DNA from: DATJGF01 sp035495315
GTDB taxonomy: Bacteria; Verrucomicrobiota; Verrucomicrobiia; Limisphaerales; UBA8199
Direction: 5' to 3'
Length of the DNA: 37,276 nucleotides
Assembly (NCBI GenBank): GCA_035495315.1
Contig: DATJGF010000030.1
Location: 1 to 37,276 of the forward strand
Shown piece after piece: positions 17,301-24,856 of this stretch (positions are counted from its first letter, which is position 1; every line of letters starts with the position of its first letter). Made by a program: the position numbers and the translations under genes. The notes under the pieces were generated by a model that was given only the letters and a program-made list of their open reading frames with translations, made no database searches and was not told the DNA's origin.

Positions 17301-17648
17301 ACCTGGCGACGGCATCGCCGTTGCATAGTACTGCGGCACGCCGTGCACGTAATTCTCCGGCATCTTCCCGAACGGCTCAATCCGCTCCACGGGACGTCGG
17401 CAGCCGCTGCCGGCAAAACCAACGCCAGCTAACAGGAACGACGCCGACATGATCTTCATGAAGTGCCGCCGGGATACCGGGTCGGTCCACTCACTCGCCC
17501 CGGCCGGAAATTCCCGTTCGACCCAATCCCGGAATTCAGGTGTGTTTGCCAATTCGTCGAGGCTGCGCCAATAGGTCCGGCCGTGAACAGGCACGAGCAC
17601 CGGCGAGTTGCGCCCAGGTTCTCGAACAGATGGCAAAGGCGTCTTCAT
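14370..17648 (-). CDS. actB: Alternative Complex III molybdopterin-like and iron-sulfur subunit ActB
   Basis: From the ATG at 17646-17648, which overlaps the actA stop by 4 bp, this gives 1092 residues. An in-frame ATG at 17690 would add 14. A twin-arginine segment (SRRHFMKIMSASFLLAGVG, ending GSGC) lies near residue 60. The long middle part resembles a molybdopterin oxidoreductase domain that in this family carries no molybdenum cofactor. The C-terminal third is a four-cluster ferredoxin domain: CVGCSACMVACQ, CQHCESAPCENVCP, CVGTRYCSNNCP and the CTFC-plus-ACAQACP pair. Thr in CVGTRYC replaces a cysteine, as expected for the [3Fe-4S] site of ActB. It links quinol oxidation to the ActA/ActE hemes. 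Confidence 0.94.
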   Translation of the reverse strand: MKTPLPSVREPGRNSPVLVPVHGRTYWRSLDELANTPEFRDWVEREFPAGASEWTDPVSRRHFMKIMSASFLLAGVGFAGSGCRRPVERIEPFGKMPENYVHGVPQYYATAMPSPGGAIPLVVKSNDGRPTKIEGNSLHPDSNGGTDRYAQASILNLYDPDRATRFAANGKNAPPEGAIDALSQISREAQANGGQGLSFLVERNNSPSRLRLQQAIQQKLPQAKWYISDSVGLDIHQRAAGQAFGRPVKPLHLFDQADVVVALDCDFLGSETDVQNNIRRFSSRRQISKPGDALNRLYVVEGLMSITGFNADHRLRTPSSTVVQVAAALASELLKDGISGLENVAKSAGVDPKWIASCAKDLREHAGKSLVVAGYRQPLQVHLLAHAINSALGNNGKTVVFHEVPEPKEQGLVELAQALNAGNVGTLVILGGNPAYTAPAELNWATTQRKAKRVVRLGYYEDETSVGCDWHIPAAHYLESWGDALTSDGTLVPIQPLIAPLFGGFTQLEILARIVGLPKTDPYSIVRETFAKFFSGQDGEGAWRKFLHDGFLGNSAAQPVAVNLNQGAVAQAIGSIKTSTPSKENLEVVFHRDYKVDDGRYNNNGWLQELPDPITKIVWDNVILISRKTAQELGVKNSEMVEVKLSDRAVRGPIWVQPGQADYTLGLALGYGRQKTGRVGHGTGFNVYPLRTAETPHIALGASIRPLGQTYPISCTQSHWSLEGRAIIREANLKQYEQHPRFAKSMGSEKLPVEAPLYPNPFDQLKQKGLHQWGMSIDLNRCVGCSACMVACQSENNVPIVGKDQVHRGREMHWLRIDRYYTGRVPKDAQQARQRFFETFNTEAKQQFEDWIDNPQVVTQPMLCQHCESAPCENVCPVNATSHDQEGLNVMTYNRCVGTRYCSNNCPYKVRRFNYFDWNKRPIGKFYLGPFGHRKDDEWDLMKMVKNPDVTVRMRGIMEKCTFCLQRIEQAKIAQKTKAGASSDVVVPTDSFTTACAQACPAGAIVFGNLNDPESRVSRLKQLDRDYAVLEPLLTKPRTTYLARVRNPNPEMPDYSEAPLSFQEYEQKMGNPFEHEEGENHAAHGATSEKSE

Positions 17649-18298
17649 CGATGGCAGGCTGAGCAGTTCTGAAGGGATTCTACGTGCCACTGGGTCATGG
17701 CTTTTTGGCCAAATTCACGCTGGCTTTCAGGCGAGGCCGGTTTCCAGTCCAGATCGGTAATCTTGTCCAAAGGCCGCAGTTTCATTTCCGGATGCCGATG
17801 ACAATCCAGGCAGAAGGTCATGCTCAACGGCTGGTAATGATAAATCTCATCCATTTTGTTCACCGGCCCGTGGCATTCCACGCAGCTAATGCCGCGATCG
17901 ACATGCACCGAATGGTTGAAATATACAAAGTCAGGTACGCGATGAACCTGAATCCAGGGAATGGGCTGGCCGCTCAGCGCACTCTCCCGCACCAGCGAAA
18001 GCCGCGGATCGTCTTTCAGCACCTGGTTATGGCAGTTCATGCACGTCGAACTCGCCGGGATATTTGAATACCACGACTTTTCCACCGCATTGTGGCAGTA
18101 GCGGCAATCCAACCCGAGTTGCCCGGCATGAGTTGCGTGCGAGAAGGCAACCGGCTGAATCGGTTGGTAACCGATCCGCGAATACTTCGGCGTCAGGTAA
18201 TACCATGCGCCCGCCACCACCGCCCCACCGAGCAGTATCCCGCCGGCGATCACCGCGACGGGCAACCGGTTAGTCCATTTGGGGAAAATTGCCGACAT
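17645..18298 (-). CDS. actA: Alternative Complex III pentaheme cytochrome c subunit ActA
   Basis: The 217-residue protein has an N-terminal anchor helix (about 13-34). Five CxxCH heme sites follow: CRYCH (65-69), CMNCH (86-90), CVECH (139-143), CLDCH (163-167) and CSACH (212-216). Additional histidines such as FSHATH and FNHSVHV are likely distal ligands. Five hemes and position upstream of actB match ActA of known Alternative Complex III enzymes, where it shares electrons with ActB and ActE. It is the first gene of the operon, with about 475 bp of gene-free sequence upstream. The stop TGA overlaps the actB start (ATGA). Confidence 0.94.
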   Translation of the reverse strand: MSAIFPKWTNRLPVAVIAGGILLGGAVVAGAWYYLTPKYSRIGYQPIQPVAFSHATHAGQLGLDCRYCHNAVEKSWYSNIPASSTCMNCHNQVLKDDPRLSLVRESALSGQPIPWIQVHRVPDFVYFNHSVHVDRGISCVECHGPVNKMDEIYHYQPLSMTFCLDCHRHPEMKLRPLDKITDLDWKPASPESQREFGQKAMTQWHVESLQNCSACHR

Positions 18299-18774
18299 GC
18301 GCTGGGTTTCTCCTACGCGCCGATGTGACCAGTCTTCACCTGTTCAAGAGGTGTCATGGCCGGCTGACCGGAGCAGGCAAGAGCAAGTATTGGCGCTGGC
18401 GCGAGTTCCATTAGCTCAGAAGCGGGTGATTGTTGTGAATCCGCGGTAAACGTCAATTGTTTTCTTCATGCCAAAATTTGATTAGCTGATCCCGGCAATG
18501 GGGCAAAGTGACGCACTTCATGAACTTGCCGTGAACGTATTCTGCCTCGCTTTGCCTGTCGCGCAAGGGGGAAGCTGCAGTTTTCGGTATCATTAATAAG
18601 TAAAATAAGATCTCAACATGTCGCCACCCTATGAGTTTTTATGAGCCTTCGCCTTATAGTCGCTCAGCTAATGTTTCTCGAACCTAGTCCCAAGAAAATT
18701 AGAAACCTAGCAGGCACAGCTTTGCACGGCACAGGGATTAGCTTTTGGACGCCTCCGATTTTCGACGCGGTGGG
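18299..18774. other. Gene-free region upstream of actA
   Basis: These 476 bp lie between the isomerase-like gene stop and the actA start, both on the minus strand. The part nearest actA must contain the promoter of the respiratory operon. AGGAG lies about 12 nt upstream of the actA ATG. The middle (about 18480-18720) is AT-richer than its surroundings. No coding frame, RNA gene or convincing terminator was found. Confidence 0.5.
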
Positions 18775-19851
18775 TTAGCTCAAGCTCAGCCGTTCACGGG
18801 CATACACCAGGCTTCGCTGCACGTTGCCCAACTCAAGCGCGAGTTGTTGGTCAACCGGCAATTCGGAGACCTTCACGAAAACCTTGGGGGTACTTTTGCT
18901 TTTGACTACCGCCAGGGTACGGGCGAGCTGGGTGGCGGGTATGTCGGGCATGGTGACCCAGAAATCCTTTGTTAACACCGGCACGCTGAGCGCGTCGCGG
19001 GTAATCGTTTCGAGATTGAAGTGGATGCGAGGCTTGGCGTCACGAAGCACTTTCACGATCGCAGGCAGATCAATGAACCCTTCCCCGAGCGCAACGTCCG
19101 CGAACCAAAACCCAGTCTCGCTCTCGCGAACGGCCTGGTCTTTAAAGTGAACGGTAAGCGCCCAGGGGGCAAACGCGCGCACTGTTTCAAGCGGATCTTC
19201 CAATAGCGTGAAGCTGTTTCCAACATCCACGCAAATGCCAATAAACTCGCTACCGACCCGTTTGATTGTTTCAAGTTTCTCCTCGATCCGCTGGTCCTTG
19301 TGATTTTCGACGGCCAGATAAAACCTTTGCCGCGCCAGGACTGGCTCAGCCCATTCTAATGCTTGCAGACCGTGCTTCTCTGCCTGCTTGAATTCCGCTA
19401 ACGACTTGAATTGCTCGTACCGACGTCCGGGCAAAATCGCCGTGCGAGCCAGCGTAGCCCCCGCCGCTTTGGCTGTCTGAATGTCCTTTTCAAAGCGATC
19501 GACATCGTCAGCCGATTGCGGTGCACTGAAAGTCGCCTCAATGAACATCCCGTATTCTTCAGCGCGTCGCCGCAATTGCACGGCGTGGGCTTGCTGAGCA
19601 GTGGTCAGCTCGACTTGAATGCCGGCCGCACCGAGTCGATGGCTTTCTTCCAATAACGCCAACGCGGCCGGCAAGCCTTCGTGACGCCCGGCCCATTTGT
19701 TCTTTTGATGAATACCGAAAGCGTAAGTAACTATACCCATGCGGGTGCGCGGCACGCTTTCGTCGCTGCGGGTTGTGCCTCGGCCGAGCCACAGCGCCGA
19801 GCCGGCGGTGGAAAGCGCCAACAATGCGTCGCGTCGATTCATAGGCTTCAC
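18775..19851 (-). CDS. Exported sugar phosphate isomerase/epimerase-like TIM-barrel protein
   Basis: The 358-residue protein opens with a twin-arginine signal (MNRRDALLALSTAGSALWLG); the ATG at 19842 is an alternative start 3 residues in. The mature part has the xylose isomerase-like/AP endonuclease 2 TIM-barrel pattern: LGAAGIQVELT, FLAVENHKDQ-like (YLAVENHKD), ICVDVGNSFTL with acidic metal ligands, VHFKDQAV, and IHFNLETITRD. Family members isomerise or epimerise sugars with a divalent metal. Tat-exported versions are common in Verrucomicrobia and Planctomycetes. The substrate is unknown. It ends the catabolic cluster on this strand. Confidence 0.82.
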   Translation of the reverse strand: MKPMNRRDALLALSTAGSALWLGRGTTRSDESVPRTRMGIVTYAFGIHQKNKWAGRHEGLPAALALLEESHRLGAAGIQVELTTAQQAHAVQLRRRAEEYGMFIEATFSAPQSADDVDRFEKDIQTAKAAGATLARTAILPGRRYEQFKSLAEFKQAEKHGLQALEWAEPVLARQRFYLAVENHKDQRIEEKLETIKRVGSEFIGICVDVGNSFTLLEDPLETVRAFAPWALTVHFKDQAVRESETGFWFADVALGEGFIDLPAIVKVLRDAKPRIHFNLETITRDALSVPVLTKDFWVTMPDIPATQLARTLAVVKSKSTPKVFVKVSELPVDQQLALELGNVQRSLVYARERLSLS

Positions 19852-19911
19852 GCTTCTTTACAGAAGAGAACGAAGCTAACGACGAGGTCAAGACGATCTT
19901 GCTGGTGTGTA

Positions 19912-20133
19912 TCACATTTCATGGCTTGTTCCATCCACTAACCAGGCTTCATGAAAGTTGATCAATAATCCAAAGGGCACATCGAGCAACTTCATGTAAC
20001 TCAGCAACTGCGCCTTATGAATAGCTAATACATCTTGAACCGACTTGAGTTCTAACGGCAGGCAATCTTCAACTAAAACATCGAATCGTAGCGGTTCTTC
20101 AAACACGGCTCCCTTGTACTCGATTTTTACCAA
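19912..20133 (-). pseudogene. GxxExxY family protein, N-terminally truncated remnant
   Basis: The frame encodes VKIEYKGAVFEEPLRFDVL followed by LELKSVQDVLAIHKAQLLSY and FGLLINFHEAWLVDG. This is the C-terminal half of the small GxxExxY proteins (usually about 120-130 residues). The N-terminal half with the GxGLLExxYE motif is missing. The only start codon is a TTG at 20131-20133, and upstream frames do not encode the missing part. It is probably a decayed gene. The family function is not established; members are very common in PVM genomes. Confidence 0.65.
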
Positions 20134-20269
20134 CCGCTAATTAGTAGCTGTCAGGGAACGGAGATTGAAGCAAAGCCAAGACAAATCATGGGTTGTTTAG
20201 AACACCGCGGCGAATAATCTACCTCCCTTACAAAATCTTCCTTATCTTTGTTATCTTCTGTTAAATCCC

Positions 20270-21052
20270 TCAAAACATCCTTGCTGTAACGCCGCCGTCG
20301 ATAACCAGCACGCTCCCGGTGATATAGCTGCCGGCATTGCTTGCCAACAATAGCGCGGCAGGCGCCAGTTCCGGCGGCTCGCCCCAACGTTCGAGAGCCG
20401 TACGTGATGCAAACGATTTCTTTTGTTGTTCACTGAGGATGGTCATCGGCATTTCGGTCGCAAACGGTCCGGGCGCGAGGCAATTTACCGTCACCCCAAA
20501 CGGACCCAGGCGCAACGCATTGGCCTTTACCATCCCGTGCAATGCCGCTTTGGTGGTACTGTATGCCACGCGGTCGCCCGTGCTGGCCAATGCCATCACT
20601 GAAGAAGTATAAATAATGCGGCCCCACTTGCGGTCTTTCATTCCGGGCGCCAAGGCACGTGTAAGCACCATCGAGCTGGTCACATTCAGCTCGACCAACG
20701 CGTCCCAATCCTCATCGCGAATGGACTCGACCGGCTGTGGAATATTCCAACCGGCGTTGCTTACCAGAATATCGATCTTCCCGAGTCGCGCCACCGCTTC
20801 GCGCGCGAGACGCTCTGCGTCCGGCCGTTTCCCCACATCCGCAACGATGGGCTCAACCCGGACACCGGCCTCCTTAGCCAGTTCCGAAGCCGAGGCTTTG
20901 ATTTGTGACTCTGTGCGACTGCAAATCGCCACTTCGGCTCCCGCGCGGGCAAGTATCCGGGCCATCTCCTTGCCCAATCCGCGTCCGGCTCCGGTGACGA
21001 GCGCAGACCGCCCAGTGAGGTCAAACGGCGTATCTTTAAATAGCGAACTCAT
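20270..21052 (-). CDS. Short-chain dehydrogenase/reductase (SDR)
   Basis: The 260-residue classical SDR has the cofactor motif TGAGRGLGKEM at 20-30, SNAG at 98-101, catalytic Ser150/151, and Tyr164-x3-Lys168 (YSTTK). Known relatives include gluconate 5-dehydrogenase and 3-oxoacyl-ACP reductases. With an aldolase and a sugar-type oxidoreductase nearby, a sugar-acid dehydrogenase role is plausible, but that is inference. It has no export signal, unlike the oxidoreductase and isomerase at the cluster ends, so it is cytoplasmic. It follows the shell-protein gene after a 103-bp gap that contains an inverted repeat. Confidence 0.9.
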   Translation of the reverse strand: MSSLFKDTPFDLTGRSALVTGAGRGLGKEMARILARAGAEVAICSRTESQIKASASELAKEAGVRVEPIVADVGKRPDAERLAREAVARLGKIDILVSNAGWNIPQPVESIRDEDWDALVELNVTSSMVLTRALAPGMKDRKWGRIIYTSSVMALASTGDRVAYSTTKAALHGMVKANALRLGPFGVTVNCLAPGPFATEMPMTILSEQQKKSFASRTALERWGEPPELAPAALLLASNAGSYITGSVLVIDGGVTARMF

Positions 21053-21077
21053 AATTTACTATTCGCGGACCACGAGT

Positions 21078-21150
21078 TCGGAAGGGCGAGTTCAACGAAG
21101 CCCTAATTCTTACTAAAGTAAACAGGGCCTCGCGGAACTCGGCCTTCCGA
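21078..21150. repeat. Inverted repeat between the shell-protein and SDR genes
   Basis: The arms 21078-21093 and 21135-21150 are 16 nt long and complementary at 15 positions. An inner pair (GAAGCCCT and AGGGCCTC) extends the stem. It could end or attenuate transcription after the shell-protein gene. No U-tract is visible. Confidence 0.65.
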
Positions 21151-21155
21151 CGTAC

Positions 21156-21845
21156 CTAAATTTTCGGCAGCAGCTTCAGCACCGATTCACTTGGTCGCGC
21201 GATGACATGCGCGGCGATCAATTTCCCCAGGCCATTGACTTTTTCTTTAGCCGTATCGATAGCTGAAGTCACAGCGGACAACTGGCCCTGGATCACCACT
21301 GTGACGTAGCCACCCCCGAGCTTTTCCTTCCCGACGACCTCGACGCTGGCTGCTTTGCACGCCGTATCAATGGCTTCGAAGACAGCGGTAAAACCCTGGG
21401 TCTCGATGAAACCCAGGGCCATGGGTGTTTCCTGATTCATAACTATAGTCTCCGGTTCCGAACTCTGGCTTTCTTGTGATGTCGAGGCGAACGCCGCATC
21501 AGCATTCACCGCCAGGCCAACTGTCGCGTGCGGCTCGAACACCACCGGTTGTTGAATGAGGGGGCTGAACTCAGGCGGTGATCGGAGTGCCGGCACTGCG
21601 CTCTCGCTGACACGGGTCAATACGGTCGTAATCGGCTGGCCCTGCATCTCCTCTGCAACGCGGCGGCCGACGCCAATCGCGGTTTGGACGTCAGCGGTAG
21701 TTCCAATGATTTTGACGCACACCCCGTACAAGTCGTTGAGCTCGAGCTGAAAGACACGGACCGCGGCTGATTTCACCATGCGGTCGATTGCGACCATTGC
21801 CGGCGTCAGACCAGTCGTCTCCAGCAATCCCAGCGTCCCCATCAT
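21156..21845 (-). CDS. Tandem BMC-domain microcompartment shell protein
   Basis: The 229-residue protein has two Pfam00936-type BMC domains. Domain 1 (about 4-88) opens LGLLETTGLTPAMVAIDRMV. Domain 2 (about 142-226) opens ALGFIETQGFTAVFEAIDTA, has a pore-like KEKLGGG at 173-179 and ends HVIARPSESV. A linker of about 50 residues (89-139), rich in Ser, Glu, Pro and Ala, joins them, longer than in usual BMC-T proteins. The sequence MNQETP just before domain 2 looks like a former start of a single-domain gene. The ATG overlaps the aldolase stop by 4 bp. No pentameric shell gene is in the window, so other shell parts, if any, are elsewhere. Confidence 0.9.
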   Translation of the reverse strand: MMGTLGLLETTGLTPAMVAIDRMVKSAAVRVFQLELNDLYGVCVKIIGTTADVQTAIGVGRRVAEEMQGQPITTVLTRVSESAVPALRSPPEFSPLIQQPVVFEPHATVGLAVNADAAFASTSQESQSSEPETIVMNQETPMALGFIETQGFTAVFEAIDTACKAASVEVVGKEKLGGGYVTVVIQGQLSAVTSAIDTAKEKVNGLGKLIAAHVIARPSESVLKLLPKI

Positions 21846-22855
21846 ACCAGCCCCTGCTTGCGCAATTCCTTGATAACGTCGTCGGCGATTTTATTCACGC
21901 GGTACGGCTCGAGATCATTCGTGCGCGGAGGACACCCCTCCACCGGAGCTTCCACAAAACCAAAATCCGCCAGGATACAACGCAGAAGATGTTGCAGATT
22001 TTCGCGATTGATTTGCTGGGTTTGGCTGAGCGGTTGACGGCTGCGGCCCATATTAAATCCGCGCAGCTCGACCGCGGCGCGAAATCCTTCCGGGAAATCG
22101 GCTGAATAGAGCATCGCATCGAACAGCTCCAGCAGGCGATATTGCAGTTTCATCGCTTCATCCAGCTGCCGCGAGCGGGTGAGGTCGTACATCTGGCGCG
22201 TCAGTTCCGGGACTACGCCGCTCGTCGCGTGTGTGCCCCCGTCAGCTCCTATCATCAGCATCGGCACGAGCACGGCTTCCCAGCCGGTCAGAAAAGAAAA
22301 CTCAGGGCGGTATGGCCGAATGGCGGCGATCATCCGCATCATGAACGCGAGGTCTCCGGAAGAATCCTTAATCCCTACTACGCGCTCGAGTTCGGCCAGG
22401 CGCCGGATCGTCGGCACATCAATCGGGCTCGCGAACATCGGGATGTTGTAGAGCGTGACATCGATCGGGCTGTTCAGCGCGATTTCTCGGAAATAAGCGT
22501 AAACCGATTCCGGACTCAGCCGATAATAGAAGGGAGAAACAATCGCCACCGCGCGGGCGCCAAACCCTGCGTAAGCCTCGCATGCCGCCACGGTCTCTCG
22601 CGCGTTGGATTCAGCGGCGCCGGCGAGGACTGGCACCCGTCCGGCTGCTTGCTCGCAGACGATCTTCACAATCTGGCGCCGCTCTTCAGGCGTGAAGCGA
22701 ACAAACTCTCCGGTTGAGCCATTCGGATACAATCCGTGGACGCCCTGCGCAATGAGCCAATCGACATAGCGCCGCAACTCGCCTTCATTGATGCGCCCGT
22801 CGGGCTCGAGCGGCACCATATGCGGTGTCAAGATGCCGGTGATTTTCGCAGACAT
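21842..22855 (-). CDS. DapA/NanA-family aldolase (dihydrodipicolinate synthase-like) with C-terminal tail
   Basis: The 337-residue class I aldolase/lyase has the family motifs GSTGEF at 46-51, Tyr136 in YNIP, and the Schiff-base Lys163 in GIKDSSGD. Known members act on pyruvate-derived substrates such as dihydrodipicolinate, sialic acid or 2-keto-3-deoxy sugar acids. Catabolic neighbours favour a sugar-acid substrate over lysine synthesis. Usual length is about 290-310 residues. The extra C-terminal piece (about 303-337) is a linker with CPPRTNDLEP, then an amphipathic stretch VNKIADDVIKELRKQGLV. Such a tail could target the enzyme into a microcompartment. The gene is translationally coupled to the shell-protein gene (ATGA). 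Confidence 0.9.
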   Translation of the reverse strand: MSAKITGILTPHMVPLEPDGRINEGELRRYVDWLIAQGVHGLYPNGSTGEFVRFTPEERRQIVKIVCEQAAGRVPVLAGAAESNARETVAACEAYAGFGARAVAIVSPFYYRLSPESVYAYFREIALNSPIDVTLYNIPMFASPIDVPTIRRLAELERVVGIKDSSGDLAFMMRMIAAIRPYRPEFSFLTGWEAVLVPMLMIGADGGTHATSGVVPELTRQMYDLTRSRQLDEAMKLQYRLLELFDAMLYSADFPEGFRAAVELRGFNMGRSRQPLSQTQQINRENLQHLLRCILADFGFVEAPVEGCPPRTNDLEPYRVNKIADDVIKELRKQGLV

Positions 22856-22870
22856 GCGTTCTATTCAGAG

Positions 22871-23005
22871 TCCAAAGTCCAAGGTCCAAAGTCCAAAGTC
22901 GAGCGTTATTGCACGTGTTGACTTGAGGAGACCCCCGCGAACATTGAGGACGGAACACTGTCTCCGCCTTCAGAACTCAAAGTTCGATGTTCAGTGTTCG
23001 ATGTT
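22871..23005. repeat. Short tandem repeats upstream of the aldolase gene
   Basis: Four heptamers (TCCAAAG, TCCAAGG, TCCAAAG, TCCAAAG) lie at 22871-22898. A second repeat made of GTTCGATGTT copies lies at about 22982-23005. Both are in the 200-bp gap between the Gfo/Idh/MocA gene and the aldolase. They look like low-complexity intergenic repeats. Copy-number change could affect the aldolase promoter region, but nothing shows this directly. Confidence 0.7.
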
Positions 23006-23055
23006 TCCCTGCCGAGTCGTCAAGTTGTCTCCTTACGTCGACTCCTACAGTCAAT

Positions 23056-24489
23056 TCAGCCCACGCTCAATGCGCGAAGTTCGGCGTCCCAGGGTTTGCG
23101 ATACGGGCGCGCGAGCATTTGGTTTAGTTCTGTATCCCCAACCGCCTCTTCCTTGTCCCCGTCCCAAATGATTTTGCGACCCGTTTTCAGTGAAAGATTC
23201 GCCAGGTGGCAAGTGGTCGCCACCCGGTGACCACTTTCCAAATCCGCGATCGGCTGTTTGCGAGATTTAATGCAGTCCAGAAAATCACGCTGATGTCTTC
23301 CATAGTCCCCAACCGCATCGCCGCTTTCATCTTTGATCGGTTCGGTCCATGATTCCGGCTTTTCAGGCTCGAGTTCAGGTTTAACCTGCGGCCCGCCAAC
23401 CGGGTGACCGCCCGGAAGCACCTTGGCGACCAGATTATTCGGCGACACCTTCGGATCCGCCCAAACCTCAAAACCACTGCGGGAGATCGCTAGCGTGCCG
23501 TACGTGCCATGAAAAAGCAGCCCGCCCATGCCTTGTCCGGCTCGCCCCGCCGTGCACTCGCGGTATTGGCAGACCGCGCTAAAACCGGGGTAATCAATAA
23601 TGGCGTCCTGACGATCAGGCACTTCGCAATTGTCTTTGAGGAAGAATCGTCCTCCGGTGCTGTAAACCGATTTAGGAGCCTTCACATCCAGGAACCAATG
23701 GACGAGATCAAGTGAGTGTTGCCCAAGATTGGTCATTTGCCCGCCGGAGTAATCCCAGAACCAGCGGAAATGATAAATTCCGCGATTCGGGTTATATCGG
23801 CGGTGCGGAGCTGGCCCGAGCATCATATCCCAGTCGAGGTCCTGCGGTGGATCTTGATCCGGCGGATTGCCAAATCCTGGCATCGCATTTCGGAAATAAT
23901 TGCTTTGAATGGAGACCATCTGCCCAAGCTTGCCCTCGCGGACAAATTGCCGTGCGCGGGCGAACTGCGGACCGGATCGATTCTGTGTGCCGACCTGAAC
24001 CACGCGGTTATATCGGCGTGCCACGTCGACCATCCAGCGGCCTTCCTTGACGAAAAGAGTCAGGGGTTTTTCGACATAAACATCCTTGCCTGCGGCGCAC
24101 GCCATCATCGTCATCAGCGCATGCCAATGATCAGGCGTCGTGACCCATACCGCTTGCACGTTCTTGTCCTCGAGCAAACGACGAAAGTCGCGATAGGCTT
24201 TGGCCCGGCCACCGGCCAGCGCGACGCCTTCTTCAACTCGCGGCTGATACGTATCGGCGATTGCGACCAGATCCACGTCCGGCTGCTTCAACAGGCTGCG
24301 GGTGTGAATTCGCCCAATCAGCCCAAAGCCGATCAAACCAACCCCAATCCTTTCGTTTGCACCAGCTACACGGCTCGCTGAAAGAGCGGTCATGCCGGCA
24401 AAGGTCGCGGTGGTTTTCACAAACGTCCGGCGCGTCATGGTGTTGGAGGCCGGGAGACTCGAGTCGGGATGGGCGTGAGGCTCGTTCAT
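23056..24489 (-). CDS. Tat-exported Gfo/Idh/MocA family oxidoreductase
   Basis: The 477-residue protein has a twin-arginine signal (MTRRTFVKTTATFAGMTALS, residues 18-37). A second start at 24438 would begin at this MTRR. A Rossmann motif GLIGFGLIGRIHTRSLL follows near residue 51, and the family EKPL segment lies near 140. WVTTPDHWHA and GGQMTNLGQHSLDLVHW carry conserved histidines. Members oxidise or epimerise sugars and inositols with tightly bound NAD(P). Exported versions of this length are typical of Planctomycetes and Verrucomicrobia. It heads the catabolic cluster, with a repeat-bearing 200-bp gap to the aldolase gene. Confidence 0.9.
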   Translation of the reverse strand: MNEPHAHPDSSLPASNTMTRRTFVKTTATFAGMTALSASRVAGANERIGVGLIGFGLIGRIHTRSLLKQPDVDLVAIADTYQPRVEEGVALAGGRAKAYRDFRRLLEDKNVQAVWVTTPDHWHALMTMMACAAGKDVYVEKPLTLFVKEGRWMVDVARRYNRVVQVGTQNRSGPQFARARQFVREGKLGQMVSIQSNYFRNAMPGFGNPPDQDPPQDLDWDMMLGPAPHRRYNPNRGIYHFRWFWDYSGGQMTNLGQHSLDLVHWFLDVKAPKSVYSTGGRFFLKDNCEVPDRQDAIIDYPGFSAVCQYRECTAGRAGQGMGGLLFHGTYGTLAISRSGFEVWADPKVSPNNLVAKVLPGGHPVGGPQVKPELEPEKPESWTEPIKDESGDAVGDYGRHQRDFLDCIKSRKQPIADLESGHRVATTCHLANLSLKTGRKIIWDGDKEEAVGDTELNQMLARPYRKPWDAELRALSVG

Positions 24490-24856
24490 GACCCTATTAC
24501 TGCAAACTCTTCAGCCGAAGGTCAAAACCAAAGAAGAGCCTAGGCTGTCAACGGTGCATTCCGACACTGCCCCCGCTGCCCCGGAGCGCGAGCCGTCCCG
24601 GGCTCGCAGTGGGCTCGAAAGCACTGAGGGTAGGGAGGTGTTTTAACGTCAGCACTGGTGCCGAGTTGCTGCGAGCCAGGGACGGCTCGCGCTCCGCTCG
24701 GAATGACCCGCTGTCAACCTTGGCGCTTGCTTCTGGTCAAGCTAGCGCTTTCAATCCTTGCAAGCAGCCGTTGCGTTTGAGGTCCGAACTCAAGAAATAG
24801 CATTCTTCGACATTGTTTCGACCTTAGGCAACTAAGATATCAGCAGGAATTTGCAG
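24490..24856. other. Intergenic region with a long inverted repeat
   Basis: This 367-bp gap separates the divergent oxidoreductase and PilT-N-like genes. It contains the 27-nt inverted repeat at 24583-24695. The remainder shows no coding frame or RNA gene. AGGA about 10 nt before the ATG at 24857 may be the ribosome-binding site of the next gene. Confidence 0.5.
24583..24695. repeat. 27-nt inverted repeat with 59-nt spacer
   Basis: The arms at 24583-24609 and 24669-24695 are complementary at 26 of 27 positions. Each arm itself contains an internal GAGCC/GGCTC palindrome. The element resembles a small non-autonomous mobile or structural repeat. No target-site duplication was confirmed. Confidence 0.8.

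Noticed and set aside
18299..18774. tRNA or small RNA gene upstream of actA
   Set aside because: No cloverleaf, T-loop consensus (GGTTCRANNCC) or strong terminator hairpin was seen on reading either strand. A covariance search was not possible.
21842..22855. Lysine-biosynthesis dapA
   Set aside because: The family residues fit, but the extra tail, shell-gene coupling and sugar-type neighbours favour a catabolic aldolase. Specificity cannot be settled from sequence alone.
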